A stretch of DNA of 64,000 nt from Candidatus Poribacteria bacterium (GCA_022826645.1 JAJDUM010000045.1:1-64000); one strand, 5' to 3'. Counted from the first letter of the stretch, positions 54,039 to 63,403 are shown. The notes: a model not told the origin generated them from the letters alone. Program-made: numbers and translations.

Positions 54039-57000
54039 CTATAATAGTTGAACTTTAATATCCTCTAGTTTTTCCTTAAGTTGTTCTGAAATATCCGACG
54101 ACAGGAGATTATCAATCAGGTCCCGCCCTGAATGCCAAGAATGTCTTGGCAGATCGCATTCCCACAAATAAATCAACAATTTTACTACCGATTCGGGGTG
54201 CTTCTGCCATAAATCGTTTTCATTGTTTATACCGAGTTCTTCTATCACATAGCAATCCTGCAACGAGCTCACCGTCATCTGAACTGCTATATCAACGGCT
54301 TCAGGAAATACCGATGTCAAATGCGGTAGCCAGTTCAGCATTCGTGCAGCCTCGCCAGACTCAGGTTCACCAGCCGGCATACCGAGCAACCGATTCTCCC
54401 AATGACGCTTGAGCCAACGTTGCCACAATCCCTGTTGTTCGGCTCGAGCCATGTTTTGTAAATGGTTGCCTACTTCTTCTGCAAAATAAGCCCTAGTCCC
54501 TTGGCTGTCATCATGTCGAAAAAGTTTAGGAATCCACTTATCAGTCGGGTCTTCAACGAAATACACGAGCATGTAGATGTAATATTCAACAAATCGGTCC
54601 CGTTGATTCAAGAGGTCACTGTTAATTTGCTCAACAGCTTTGAGGAACGGGTCAGCCATAACTTCAGCTACAACAGGATTGAGCCGTCCCCCAGTTAGGA
54701 AGCCACTCCATGCTGCTTGGAAGTCGTCACTGTTAGAGTCAAAAAGTGGAAGTAGATTGTCTTGTGTCCACCTCTCATCAACGGTTAGCAAAAAGGCAAA
54801 TTGGCTCGCGAGAACCGTTCGCCCAAGCTTGCCTGATAGTGACGTATCTTCCACAATATCCGATAGGGCCCTGCAATACTCGTTGCTGAGACCCGTAGGC
54901 TTAGGGTCTTGGTGTTGTCGCCAAAGCGAAAACCCATATACCCAAAAATTGATAATGTCCCACGCAGGGTAGTTGATAGCAAATTCAAACCAGTCGTCTA
55001 TTTCCTCGCTTCGGTCAATCTGGTCAAGATTGTGCCATAAAGCTGCAGCAATTTTATTGGCTTGTGGGAGTAGGGTCAAGACATAGGAGGAATCATCCTC
55101 CCTCAACAATTTGTAAAGCACTTTGGCGATTTCACGATTATGTCTCGGATGCAACTCAGTCTTGCCAAGCCAATAGAGTACTTTGCGATATTTATCTTCG
55201 TTCAACTCCATCGTTGACCAAGCATATATCAAGGCCGACCAGAGATAAACATCCCACTCTTCAGATCTACCTAATACGTTTGCCAAATCAAGGCCCCAGT
55301 CAAAATTGCGCCTTGCTGCCTCTGCAACATTTTCTATGAGTCCTCTGTGATTAGGATCCTCCCATTCTGTAATTTGAAATGACAACAGATTGCCAAGCCA
55401 ATGGGAGGCCGGGTTTGCCAACAGTTGTTCAGGGGTCAAAGGACTTTGCAAACCTCCTGAATCTGAGGTCATCCAATACGTTAGATCTGGATGTTCTGTT
55501 GGTTCAAAATTCGGGTACTCTGCTAACACTTCACCAAGCACTTGCCTAGCTAAAGCACAATTGAGATCTGATTTATGGAGCCAGTCAAACCATTTGAAAT
55601 GTTGCCTTGCAGTCTCCTCCATGTTGTTGGGGGCTGCTTCGTGTGGCCAACGAAATGCCCATACGGCATTAATGAGGGCTCGTCGACGTTCTGGACTGGC
55701 TTGGGGGTAGGCTAACCTTACTGCCCGAAACACCTCATGGCGAATCAACGATTCGTGCAGGTCTATATGTGTTAGCAACCAATCAATTTTGTCGTCTGCC
55801 GTCAGATCTTCGCGTTTGGACAACCCATGCACCGCCAACCGGCGCAGCAGTGGTGCATCCGAGCTTACCAACCGATTGCACCACTGCACTGCTACATCTA
55901 CCTGATTTGAGGTCAACCATTCGAGGCAATCACGAGCTGCATCAATCAACACGTCTATCGATCGAGGATACCTATCTTGCTCGTGAGGCTCAATCGCCGA
56001 GCGCCTGCGGCTATCACTATCCCACTCGGGATGTATCTGCTGCCAAGTGCACAATGTAATGTATCGCTCTTCCAGACGCTTAATAACACGGTTAAGCAAG
56101 GGTTCGGCTACTTGAGATCTCTTTGGCCTCAGTCCCTTCTTCCACAGATCATTTAATGCGTTGTGTTTACCGATCAGCAGCAATTCTGCATCAACTGGCG
56201 GAGTCTCATTGTCTTCATCATCATTGGGCCAGAAGAAACCCTCTTTGAGACGGAGTTGGCTCTCCATCATCGTATCGAAAATCTGTAACAGACTGTCCAG
56301 CATTCCGCGCTGAATACAATGTTCGCCCATCCTTTGCAGAAGGGTGCTGGTATCAATATGCCCCGACATGCTTATATCTGCATCTCTCCGAACAGTAGTA
56401 AGTAGCAGTGAAATCCAGCGGGACAAAATGTCCGTATACCAGGAGGTTTCCCTATCCCTCCCTATTCGATAAGCTAGATCAGACCAGAAATGGGGATGCA
56501 GACGCACATTATGCTTGCCAATTAGTAAGAATAGCTTACTGGCATGTGTGTAGGCAAATTGTTCGACCAACCACCACGAAAAGATTCTATCTCGCTTGTT
56601 GAGCGTACCGTTGCCAAATAGCGGGGTTAAATACTCGCGCTCATCAAGCCAATCAATCCATTTAGGATCTGAAGATGCTTCTGTGAAGAATCGAGTCCTC
56701 GTGTCATCTTCAAGGGCATACTCAACAAGATCTTCGGTTTCCATATCAAGAGAGGGTGGGTTTTCCGCAATCGCGGTAATCTCTCGGTGCCAATCAACGG
56801 CACCACGCCGGATAAGATCTGCTAGACGACGGATCCCCTCGTCAAGTGCGCTATGGTCGTCCTCGCTGGGTTGTGAGTAGTTGATTGGATTAATTCCGAG
56901 TAACTGCCAACGGTCTCTGTCATTGTCACTTTCACTGGTTAGAGCAAAACGCGGCCCTTCCTCACTTCCCAGTAAAGCGCGCGCTAGATAGGTCATAATC

Positions 57001-57599
57001 ATGTCATTGTGGCTATAGCCGACGAAAAGGATTGTAAAATTACTGAACAATTCAACGAGGAAACGGCGTGCCCATCCCTCGGTCAGATAGGCTCGTCCAA
57101 AATCTGCGTCCGTAAGCACCACCTCATTGGATTGACTAATTGCACCATGGACGTGGACGATACCCTTAAATCGATGCCCCAAGGGTAACGCTGGAGCCCG
57201 AAAGACCTCGGGCACACTACCGAATATATCCTTTGCTGCCTGCTCAAACAAAAGATCGAAGTTAGTGGTAACAACACGAATCTTTCCGACATCAGGATAC
57301 AGTCGTAATAAATTCCGATGCAGTTCCGTAGATTCTAGACCATCTCGTGAAAGTACGTCCTTCGCGCGCTCGTGGACATTTACCCCCTCATGTTGCAATC
57401 TTCCGAGAAAAAGGTCTATCTCCTCCCCGCTTTGTAAGGCTTGGCCAGTTCCTGCTGCAATCATATCCGCTAAATTTTTGAAGTTCGGTAGACAGGCCGG
57501 TTCACCCATTGAAACTCCAGCCCCAGCGAAAACTACTAATTTACCATCGCGCAAAGCATTTAGCAGATCTACGGGAAAATCAATTCCTGCAAATTTCAT
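54039..57599 (-). CDS. Large SIR2-domain protein (SIR2-DUF4020-like, candidate antiphage NADase)
   Basis: This is an 1186-residue protein. Residues 1-270 form a SIR2-like NAD+-binding domain: VVFAGAGVSMGEP (26-30 GAGVS), TTNFDLLF with Asn113, VHVHG with His151, and FVGYSHND. The remaining 900 residues are Trp-rich and mostly helical, with a C-terminal part resembling DUF4020 (WLKRHWENRLLGMP). The plan matches defence-associated sirtuins that destroy NAD+ when phage proteins are sensed. It is a single gene with no obvious partner. GAGGGA precedes ATG. Known family function is abortive infection; activity here is inference. Confidence 0.85.
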   Translation of the reverse strand: MKFAGIDFPVDLLNALRDGKLVVFAGAGVSMGEPACLPNFKNLADMIAAGTGQALQSGEEIDLFLGRLQHEGVNVHERAKDVLSRDGLESTELHRNLLRLYPDVGKIRVVTTNFDLLFEQAAKDIFGSVPEVFRAPALPLGHRFKGIVHVHGAISQSNEVVLTDADFGRAYLTEGWARRFLVELFSNFTILFVGYSHNDMIMTYLARALLGSEEGPRFALTSESDNDRDRWQLLGINPINYSQPSEDDHSALDEGIRRLADLIRRGAVDWHREITAIAENPPSLDMETEDLVEYALEDDTRTRFFTEASSDPKWIDWLDEREYLTPLFGNGTLNKRDRIFSWWLVEQFAYTHASKLFLLIGKHNVRLHPHFWSDLAYRIGRDRETSWYTDILSRWISLLLTTVRRDADISMSGHIDTSTLLQRMGEHCIQRGMLDSLLQIFDTMMESQLRLKEGFFWPNDDEDNETPPVDAELLLIGKHNALNDLWKKGLRPKRSQVAEPLLNRVIKRLEERYITLCTWQQIHPEWDSDSRRRSAIEPHEQDRYPRSIDVLIDAARDCLEWLTSNQVDVAVQWCNRLVSSDAPLLRRLAVHGLSKREDLTADDKIDWLLTHIDLHESLIRHEVFRAVRLAYPQASPERRRALINAVWAFRWPHEAAPNNMEETARQHFKWFDWLHKSDLNCALARQVLGEVLAEYPNFEPTEHPDLTYWMTSDSGGLQSPLTPEQLLANPASHWLGNLLSFQITEWEDPNHRGLIENVAEAARRNFDWGLDLANVLGRSEEWDVYLWSALIYAWSTMELNEDKYRKVLYWLGKTELHPRHNREIAKVLYKLLREDDSSYVLTLLPQANKIAAALWHNLDQIDRSEEIDDWFEFAINYPAWDIINFWVYGFSLWRQHQDPKPTGLSNEYCRALSDIVEDTSLSGKLGRTVLASQFAFLLTVDERWTQDNLLPLFDSNSDDFQAAWSGFLTGGRLNPVVAEVMADPFLKAVEQINSDLLNQRDRFVEYYIYMLVYFVEDPTDKWIPKLFRHDDSQGTRAYFAEEVGNHLQNMARAEQQGLWQRWLKRHWENRLLGMPAGEPESGEAARMLNWLPHLTSVFPEAVDIAVQMTVSSLQDCYVIEELGINNENDLWQKHPESVVKLLIYLWECDLPRHSWHSGRDLIDNLLSSDISEQLKEKLEDIKVQLL

Positions 57600-57720
57600 G
57601 TGTTTCCCTCAATAGTTTAGATTTTTTCAAATTCTGTTTCGCTTGGTTGGGGTTCGGATTGATTTTGTGTGTTCATCATTTTTCTTTTATGAATGTTTGC
57701 ATGTCTGGCTGTACCATATA

Positions 57721-57790
57721 CATTGCGCTCCTCTGGAGCGCGGAGATTGGACGTATCGCCTTCTATAGACATATCGCTCCTCTGGAGCGA
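57721..57790. repeat. Paired GCTCCTCTGGAGC hairpins, family H copy 2
   Basis: CATTGCGCTCCTCTGGAGCG at 57721-57740 and CATATCGCTCCTCTGGAGCG at 57770-57789, in the same direction, about 50 bp apart as in the pair at 44156-44227. They lie just upstream of the SIR2 gene. Confidence 0.55.
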
Positions 57791-57838
57791 AAGAGAGGGC
57801 ACTTCAACTTTAGTAGCAAACCGATGAATTTGCAACAC

Positions 57839-58630
57839 TTAGCAACTAAAATTATTATACTCCACTGCGGCGGGGAAGTTGTCTTTCAGATAGGCGAGAA
57901 CCTCGTCGATAGGACATTCGCACCGCAAGTTAGCAAACGGAAATTCTCCTGTCTCCCGAAAGAGCGCCCCGTTCCGGGCATGGAAATTTCCCCGTCGATC
58001 TGTAAACTGACCCCAATGTCCCATAGTATATCGAACTTCGGGTCTCGGATCCGCACTCTGTTTCCAGCGGTCTGGAAACAACCTCTGAAATGGTAGCACA
58101 GAATTGAGCCAACTCCCGCAGCGGACAACGTCGACCTCCGGACGCCTAGCCTGAGAATCTTGCAGCAACCGGATCAGGGAGGCGGCAAACGGGATCCACA
58201 TATCGCTCAAGGGAGATCGAGGTTGATAAACGTTGAAGATGTGGATATTGAGTTGGTTATCTCCGTAGTCGTAGCTCCAGCACTCGTAAGGTCGGGTTTC
58301 AGGCGGTGGTATCGCATCTGGTCGTTTCTTCAGGTATTGCCATAACAGGTCTAACCCCGCTGCCTCAAGCTGTTCGGTGGAGGGCGCAGTCATGTAACGA
58401 TTGAAAACCGTCCTCAATTCCCTTAGAATATCTGACCACTCCGGGGCGGCTTCCCCATTGGCAGGGTGGTGTTTTCCGTCGTAAAGCGAGGTGTTCCGGT
58501 AAATATTCACCCGACCGTTCACCAACCCTTCAAAGTCGGTTTCCCCCTCACAAAGACGTTTATGGACAAACCAGAGGCTGAGTTTAGTAAATTCCCTCAC
58601 ATAGTTGATGTGTATCGACTCATGTCCCAA
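57839..58630 (-). CDS. Uncharacterised protein
   Basis: I do not recognise this 263-residue protein. It is soluble and rich in aromatic residues. Visible parts are INYVREFTKLSLWFVHKRL near the N-terminus, ECWSYDYGDNQLNIHIFNVY in the middle, WIPFAASLIRLLQDSQARRP, and a Cys pair in NLRCECPIDEVL near the end. The TTG at 58630 sits 10 bases behind GGAGG; the GTG at 58648 is an earlier alternative. It lies upstream of the SIR2 gene on the same strand with paired hairpins between, and downstream of a family G element. A link to either neighbour is not established. Confidence 0.65.
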   Translation of the reverse strand: MGHESIHINYVREFTKLSLWFVHKRLCEGETDFEGLVNGRVNIYRNTSLYDGKHHPANGEAAPEWSDILRELRTVFNRYMTAPSTEQLEAAGLDLLWQYLKKRPDAIPPPETRPYECWSYDYGDNQLNIHIFNVYQPRSPLSDMWIPFAASLIRLLQDSQARRPEVDVVRCGSWLNSVLPFQRLFPDRWKQSADPRPEVRYTMGHWGQFTDRRGNFHARNGALFRETGEFPFANLRCECPIDEVLAYLKDNFPAAVEYNNFSC

Positions 58631-58695
58631 TGTGCGCTTTCCTCCCACCGATAATTGTTCTGTTTACTGTGTACCATGAACAGGTTATTCTTCTG

Positions 58696-58817
58696 TAGGG
58701 CTATTCAGTTTTCGGCTTTTTAACCATTTTGTTTGGAAAGGCGCACCCGGGAGATCACGCCTACAGTGAGATGTCGGGATTCGGAGATCCCTCCTACAGT
58801 AAAACTAAATGACCCTA
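58696..58817. mobile_element. MITE-like element, family G copy 3, with target duplication and new stop codon
   Basis: The ends TAGGGCTATTCAGTTTT and AAAACTAAATGACCCTA are inverted repeats. TATTCTTCTG lies at 58686-58695 and again at 58816-58825, overlapping the last two bases of the element. The neighbour gene at 58815 ends in the element's own TAG. Confidence 0.82.
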
Positions 58818-60236
58818 TTCTTCTGTATCCCGCCTTGAAACACGTTGAATTGACCAGAGTGTCCTGAAAAGGATCTTGATGTCAAAAGCAATTGACCAAT
58901 TTTCGATGTAGTACAAATCATAGCGGATCCGTTCCTCCAGCGAGGTGTTGCCACGGAGTCCGTTGACCTGTGCCCAACCGGTGAGTCCGCATTTGACCCG
59001 GTGCCGGTCTAAGTAGTGTGGGATTGCTTTGCTGAAGTCGTCAATCAGTCCCGACATCTCGGGCCGAGGACCGACGAGGCTCATATCTCCCTTGAGGACA
59101 TTGAAGAATTGAGGAAGCTCATCTAAACACCAGCGCCTTAGAAATTTGCCGATCCGTGTCTGCCGTGGATCGTCTTTTGACGCCCAGACGTGTCCAATAC
59201 CCGCCTCCGCATCTTGCCGCATCGATCTGAACTTACAGATATAGAAAGGCTTACCATCTCGCCCCACCCGTTCCTGTCGAAAGATAACATTTCCCGGCGA
59301 CGAGAACTTCACAGCGATGGCAATGACGAGCATAAGCGGACTGCAAACAATCAGCGCGATGCTGCTCAACAGGATATCCATTCCGCGTTTAATTATTCCG
59401 CGCCACCCCTGGAGTGGGAGTTCCTTCAACCTCACCACCGGAATACCATCGAAATCTGTCACTCGTGTCCGACCGATCATCACTTCATAGAGATCTGGGA
59501 GCAGATGGAGTCGTACAGACAGTCCTTCGCAAACAGCTATAATCTGCAAGATCTCCGTGTGGGGAATTGCTGGTGAGGTAATGAAAAGCTCATCAATTTG
59601 ATACTTCTGGACGAGGCTCCGAACATCCGTGAATTCACCAAGAATGTGGTGGGTAATTGGTTGTGAAGGGGGCATATCGCTGAGCAGGACTCCGATAAAT
59701 TGGTAGCCATTTCCTGTTTTCTTTTGGATCGCTTGGATAAGTTGCTCTGTCGTCCTATTAAAACCGACAACTGCGACACGGCTGACACCAACGCCCAGTT
59801 GTTGGATTGCCTCTTTGAAACGCCGGATCGCGAGTCGATTAAGAGACAGGAGGAGGACACTCAGGCCGCCTGACAGGATCATCACCCAGCGCGAGTATTG
59901 GTGGTTGTGATAGATGAAGAAGATTGCACTGAGTGTAGCGATTAATGCGATCAGTCCCGCTTTTGAGAGGGTCGCTACTGTTTCGAGCGTGATATGTGCC
60001 TCAATTCGGTAAAGCCCAGCCCCTCGAAGTACGAGGATCCAGATGAATCCCATCAGCGGGATGAGTTGGAAATAGTAGTCAAGTGGGGGCGGTGCCCCCT
60101 TATGGATTGCAACTCCGTCCAGCCATCCCGATTCGAATCGAAACCAGTATGCCACAAAAACCGACGCGCTGATATAACAGACATCAAGGAGAAGAGTCAG
60201 GATAGTAAGGAGTTGATCAAGGGTTTTGTTTGACAT
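58815..60236 (-). CDS. Undecaprenyl-phosphate glycosylphosphotransferase (WcaJ type)
   Basis: This membrane enzyme transfers a sugar phosphate to undecaprenyl phosphate, the first step of exopolysaccharide or O-antigen-like repeat synthesis. The N-terminal half has four hydrophobic helices (YISASVFVAYWF, LIPLMGFIWILVLRGAG) and a nucleotide-binding-like domain (VAVVGFNRTTEQLI). The C-terminal catalytic domain has GMDILLSSIALIVCSPLML, GNVIFRQERVGRDGKPF, YICKFRSMRQDAE, DELPQFFNVLKGDMSLVGPR and GWAQVNGLRG. It has 473 residues. Its stop codon is created by a family G element, with the original stop predicted at the same place. No other polysaccharide genes are adjacent. Confidence 0.93.
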   Translation of the reverse strand: MSNKTLDQLLTILTLLLDVCYISASVFVAYWFRFESGWLDGVAIHKGAPPPLDYYFQLIPLMGFIWILVLRGAGLYRIEAHITLETVATLSKAGLIALIATLSAIFFIYHNHQYSRWVMILSGGLSVLLLSLNRLAIRRFKEAIQQLGVGVSRVAVVGFNRTTEQLIQAIQKKTGNGYQFIGVLLSDMPPSQPITHHILGEFTDVRSLVQKYQIDELFITSPAIPHTEILQIIAVCEGLSVRLHLLPDLYEVMIGRTRVTDFDGIPVVRLKELPLQGWRGIIKRGMDILLSSIALIVCSPLMLVIAIAVKFSSPGNVIFRQERVGRDGKPFYICKFRSMRQDAEAGIGHVWASKDDPRQTRIGKFLRRWCLDELPQFFNVLKGDMSLVGPRPEMSGLIDDFSKAIPHYLDRHRVKCGLTGWAQVNGLRGNTSLEERIRYDLYYIENWSIAFDIKILFRTLWSIQRVSRRDTEE

Positions 60237-60418
60237 GTCACGTTAGATTCCTGTTCAGCTATTCGGATTGATGAATTGTATCAAAAAAAGCTATGCTTTA
60301 TCAATGTTAATCTGTATGGGGCAGTGAGGTCTAATCCTACGGTAGAAATCATCGTTCAAGAAGGACTGGATCCGCGACAACGGGTGTAATAGCATCGGGA
60401 TTCAATCTGATTTTAGTA

Positions 60419-60448
60419 TTGCGACTGTATTGGTAGTTATGCTATAAT
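60419..60448 (+). promoter_or_regulatory. Promoter for the cohesin/PKD gene
   Basis: TTGCGA, 18 bases, TATAAT with extended -10 TGC. It is about 90 bases before the ATG. The remainder of 60237-60535 shows nothing else. Confidence 0.55.
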
Positions 60449-60535
60449 CGAATTCTTAGATGTCCTAATCTGATCGGGATTGGACATTTCTCTAAGTTCA
60501 GGTTCGGGCTGTGTACTCGAAGCAGGAAGAAACGT

Positions 60536-61399
60536 ATGAAAAACTCCTTACAATCCCGCTGGAATTGGAAGTCAAAGCAACTTGCAACCCCGATTACATT
60601 GAGCTTTAAAGCGATTTGTAAAATTATGATTCTTTTGGCACTGCCGTCGTTGGTTTTTGCACGAGCCACGGTGTCCATTCAGCCGGGAGAGATGGAGTCT
60701 CCAGCCATCGGACAGGAATTTTTCGTGGACGTGAGCATCAGCAATGGGGCAAACGTATCCGCGTATCAAGTTACTGTAGAGTTCGATCCGCAGACGGTTT
60801 CACTTGTGGAAGCAAAGAATGCCGATTATCTGCCAGCGGCCGCTTTTGTGGTGCCGCCAATTATTACCGAGAATGATGTGACACTGGCAGCGACCTCTTT
60901 GGCTGATGCATCCAATGGAGACGGCACTCTCGCCACCATTACTTTTGCGGTGGTCGAAGCGAATCCTTCTACTATCAAATTTACAGCAGTTCTCTTGTCT
61001 GACCCAGAAGCCAATCAGTTAGATGTAATCACGACAAACGGTCAAATTACTGGCCCGCCGGATTTGAATGAAGCTCCCGTCGCTGTTATAGATGCAGTCC
61101 CATCGAAAGTTTTCACAGGTCAAACAGTTTCACTGAACGCCACAGGGTCGAAAGATGATAGCGGAATAAGAACTTACGTTTGGCGTTTCGGCGATGGTTC
61201 TACTGCTGAGCGGAAAGAAACGGTCACGCATGTCTATGAGCAGCCCGGCAATTACACCGTCACGCTCACGGTTACTGACGATGGGGTTCCGCCGCTGCAA
61301 GATCAAGCTATCTTTATAATCACGGTCACTGACAAAGATTTGTCTGTCCGTCAAAAGAGGAAGCAGATAACATCATGGGGGCAGCTTAAGAGGAGATAG
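60536..61399 (+). CDS. Secreted cohesin-like and PKD-domain protein
   Basis: This is a 287-residue exported protein. A signal-peptide-like region ends at about residue 43 (ICKIMILLALPSLVFA). Residues 45-170 form a cohesin-like jelly roll (PAIGQEFFVDVSISNGANV, AYQVTVEFDPQTVSLVEAKN, GTLATITFAVVE). Residues 180-265 form a PKD domain (PVAVIDAVPSK, VWRFGDGSTAERKE, GNYTVTLTVTDDGVPP). The end is RQKRKQITSWGQLKRR. No dockerin protein was found in the window, so any partner is elsewhere. It could be a surface scaffold or adhesion piece. The next gene begins 4 bp later. Confidence 0.85.
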   Translation: MKNSLQSRWNWKSKQLATPITLSFKAICKIMILLALPSLVFARATVSIQPGEMESPAIGQEFFVDVSISNGANVSAYQVTVEFDPQTVSLVEAKNADYLPAAAFVVPPIITENDVTLAATSLADASNGDGTLATITFAVVEANPSTIKFTAVLLSDPEANQLDVITTNGQITGPPDLNEAPVAVIDAVPSKVFTGQTVSLNATGSKDDSGIRTYVWRFGDGSTAERKETVTHVYEQPGNYTVTLTVTDDGVPPLQDQAIFIITVTDKDLSVRQKRKQITSWGQLKRR

Positions 61400-61403
61400 G
61401 AAG

Positions 61404-62438
61404 ATGAGATTGATTCAGTTTCAGTTGCGAGAAAAAGGGAGGCGCATCGGCTATATTGATGGCGGACACGTTATTGACTTGACCAGCGTCAATGCGGAGT
61501 GGACGCAGATCTACAATCTTTTCCTTGAGGCTCGCAGAAGCGGGAAGACTATTGATGCGCACCTTGCCGCGACTCCTACTGAGACCGCAGATCGGGTGTT
61601 GTATGATCAGCTGCTAACCGCACGACCGGGAGATGACAGCGGTTGGATCTTGCCCCCACTTGACCATCCGGACCCAGCTCACTGCACGGTGTCTGGAACA
61701 GGATTAACGCATCTCGGCAGCATGGAAGCGCGTGACCAGATGCACACAATCGATGACACCGATGAGGCAACGAAGACAGACTCGCAAAAGATGTTTGAAA
61801 TGGGATTAAGAGATGGCAAACCCACACCCGGTCAACGTGGGATTCAGCCCGAATGGTTCTATAAAGGAAATGGAACAATCCTGCGGGGGCATAACGACTT
61901 TTTGGATATTCCAGACTTCTCAGAAGATGGCGGTGAGGAGCCGGAAATTGTGGGTTGCTACGTCATTGACGACGATGGGATCCCGTGTCGGCTCGGTTTT
62001 ACAATCGGCAACGAGTGGGCAGACCATCCGATGGAGCGTGTGAATTATTTGTGGCTCGCGCTCTCGAAAATGCGCGTTTGTGCGGTTGGACCTGAGTTAG
62101 TAACTGATGAATCGTTTACGGATGTTCGAGGCAGTTGCCGCATCGTGCGGGAGTCGGAGGAGATTTATCATTCCGGAGACCTGCTCACGGGTGAGGCACA
62201 CATGAGCCACACGCTTGCCAACCTCGAAGACCATCACTTCAAGTATCCCCACTTTCGTATCCCCGGCGACGTGCATCTGCACTACTTCGGGACTATGAAG
62301 CTATCTTTCCCAAACCGACCAACCTATGAAACCGGGGATGAGATCAAAATCCAATTTGATGGGATGGGCGCACCGCTCGTCAACCATGTCCGTCAGATTC
62401 CGGTATCAAAGACACCGGTTGGGGTAGAAAAGGGATAG
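61404..62438 (+). CDS. Fumarylacetoacetate hydrolase family protein, AraD1/GguC-like
   Basis: This is an FAH-fold enzyme, 344 residues. The N-terminal domain has IQFQLREKGRRIGYI. The block TVSGTGLTHLGSMEARDQMH is typical of the AraD1/GguC group. The metal site is supplied by YVIDDDGIPCRLGFTIGNEW. The end has VHLHYFGTMKLSF and DEIKIQFDGMGAPL. Related enzymes dehydrate 2-keto-3-deoxy-pentonates or hydrolyse C-C bonds. The start behind GAGGAGATAGGAAG is convincing. It lies 4 bp behind the cohesin/PKD gene, so they are probably cotranscribed. Confidence 0.88.
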   Translation: MRLIQFQLREKGRRIGYIDGGHVIDLTSVNAEWTQIYNLFLEARRSGKTIDAHLAATPTETADRVLYDQLLTARPGDDSGWILPPLDHPDPAHCTVSGTGLTHLGSMEARDQMHTIDDTDEATKTDSQKMFEMGLRDGKPTPGQRGIQPEWFYKGNGTILRGHNDFLDIPDFSEDGGEEPEIVGCYVIDDDGIPCRLGFTIGNEWADHPMERVNYLWLALSKMRVCAVGPELVTDESFTDVRGSCRIVRESEEIYHSGDLLTGEAHMSHTLANLEDHHFKYPHFRIPGDVHLHYFGTMKLSFPNRPTYETGDEIKIQFDGMGAPLVNHVRQIPVSKTPVGVEKG

Positions 62439-62488
62439 CGCGTCGATTTGTCGATTCCTTGATTCTTCCCATAGACTTGGGCAACCTC

Positions 62489-63403
62489 TTAGCGAACTGT
62501 ACGAAACCCGATCACAAATTCCGTGTACTCCTTACTGAAGAAATCGTAGCTTGTGCAGGTGCTGTATTCGTGGTTATAATACCACGCCCCGCCCTTAACC
62601 ACGCGAAAGTGTGGTTCGTCTTCATCGTACCATGTGCTTGTCCACTCCCACACGTTTCCTAGCATATCGTAGCAACCGAAGGGGCTAATCCCCTCTGGGA
62701 AGGTGCCCACAGGGGTTGTGCCGCCCGCACCAAGTTCTACGGTATTGCAGCGCGGTTTATCGATTTCATCACCCCACGGAAATAGACGCCCATCGTCACC
62801 GCGAACAGCCCGTTCCCATTCCTCAAAGGCGGGCAATCGACAGCCTGTCCACGCTGCATACGCTTCTGCGTCCTCGCAACTCACCTCCACGATTGGGTGG
62901 TCCCCCTTCTTTTCCGGATACGTTTCGTCCTCCCAAGACGGTGGGGATTGATGCCCTGTCACCTGAATGAACCGCTGGTACTGTGCGTTTGTCACTGGGT
63001 AGCGGCCCATCTGGAATTCCTCCACCCAGAGTGGGGTCAGCTCCTCACCGACCAACACTTCTCCGGTGGGGATGTCAACCATGTCATCCAAGACCTGAAA
63101 AGCGGCATCACGAATCCTTTGATCTGCGTGGTCAAGTGCATAACCGAGCGGCGAAATAACTTCTCCAATTGGCGGCGTCGTGAGTGGACGCATCTGCTCC
63201 CAACCCAGATTTGTCCCTAACAGCAGTCGTACGGCACCCGTTAAGGATTCCTCAAAGTGCCACGTCCAGTATTGCTTGAGCAGCTGCTTCAAAGCCTCCG
63301 GATCATCGCTCTGTGCGAGTGCAACCCGCGCTTTCCGCCGATCGGTTCCGTTTTGTTCACCCAGTGTCTTCAGACTTATTAATTCTGCCAATATGCTTCC
63401 CAC
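62489..63403 (-). CDS. SUMF1/FGE-like domain protein without the FGE cysteines
   Basis: The protein has 304 residues from GTG 63403. The first 120 residues look helical and repeat-like (LGYALDHADQRIRDAAFQVL). The rest is a formylglycine-generating-enzyme-type domain: QMGRYPVTNAQYQRFI, HPIVEVSCEDAEAYAAWTGC, RLPAFEEWERAVRG, LFPWGD, GCYDMLGNVWEWTS and RVVKGGAWYYNHEY, then IGFRTVR. Active FGE has Cys in GGSxxCxxxxC, but here the matching residues are Tyr and Ser, so it should not activate sulfatases. EgtB-like, chaperone or sensor roles are alternatives. It is convergent with the FAH gene. Confidence 0.85.
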   Translation of the reverse strand: MGSILAELISLKTLGEQNGTDRRKARVALAQSDDPEALKQLLKQYWTWHFEESLTGAVRLLLGTNLGWEQMRPLTTPPIGEVISPLGYALDHADQRIRDAAFQVLDDMVDIPTGEVLVGEELTPLWVEEFQMGRYPVTNAQYQRFIQVTGHQSPPSWEDETYPEKKGDHPIVEVSCEDAEAYAAWTGCRLPAFEEWERAVRGDDGRLFPWGDEIDKPRCNTVELGAGGTTPVGTFPEGISPFGCYDMLGNVWEWTSTWYDEDEPHFRVVKGGAWYYNHEYSTCTSYDFFSKEYTEFVIGFRTVR

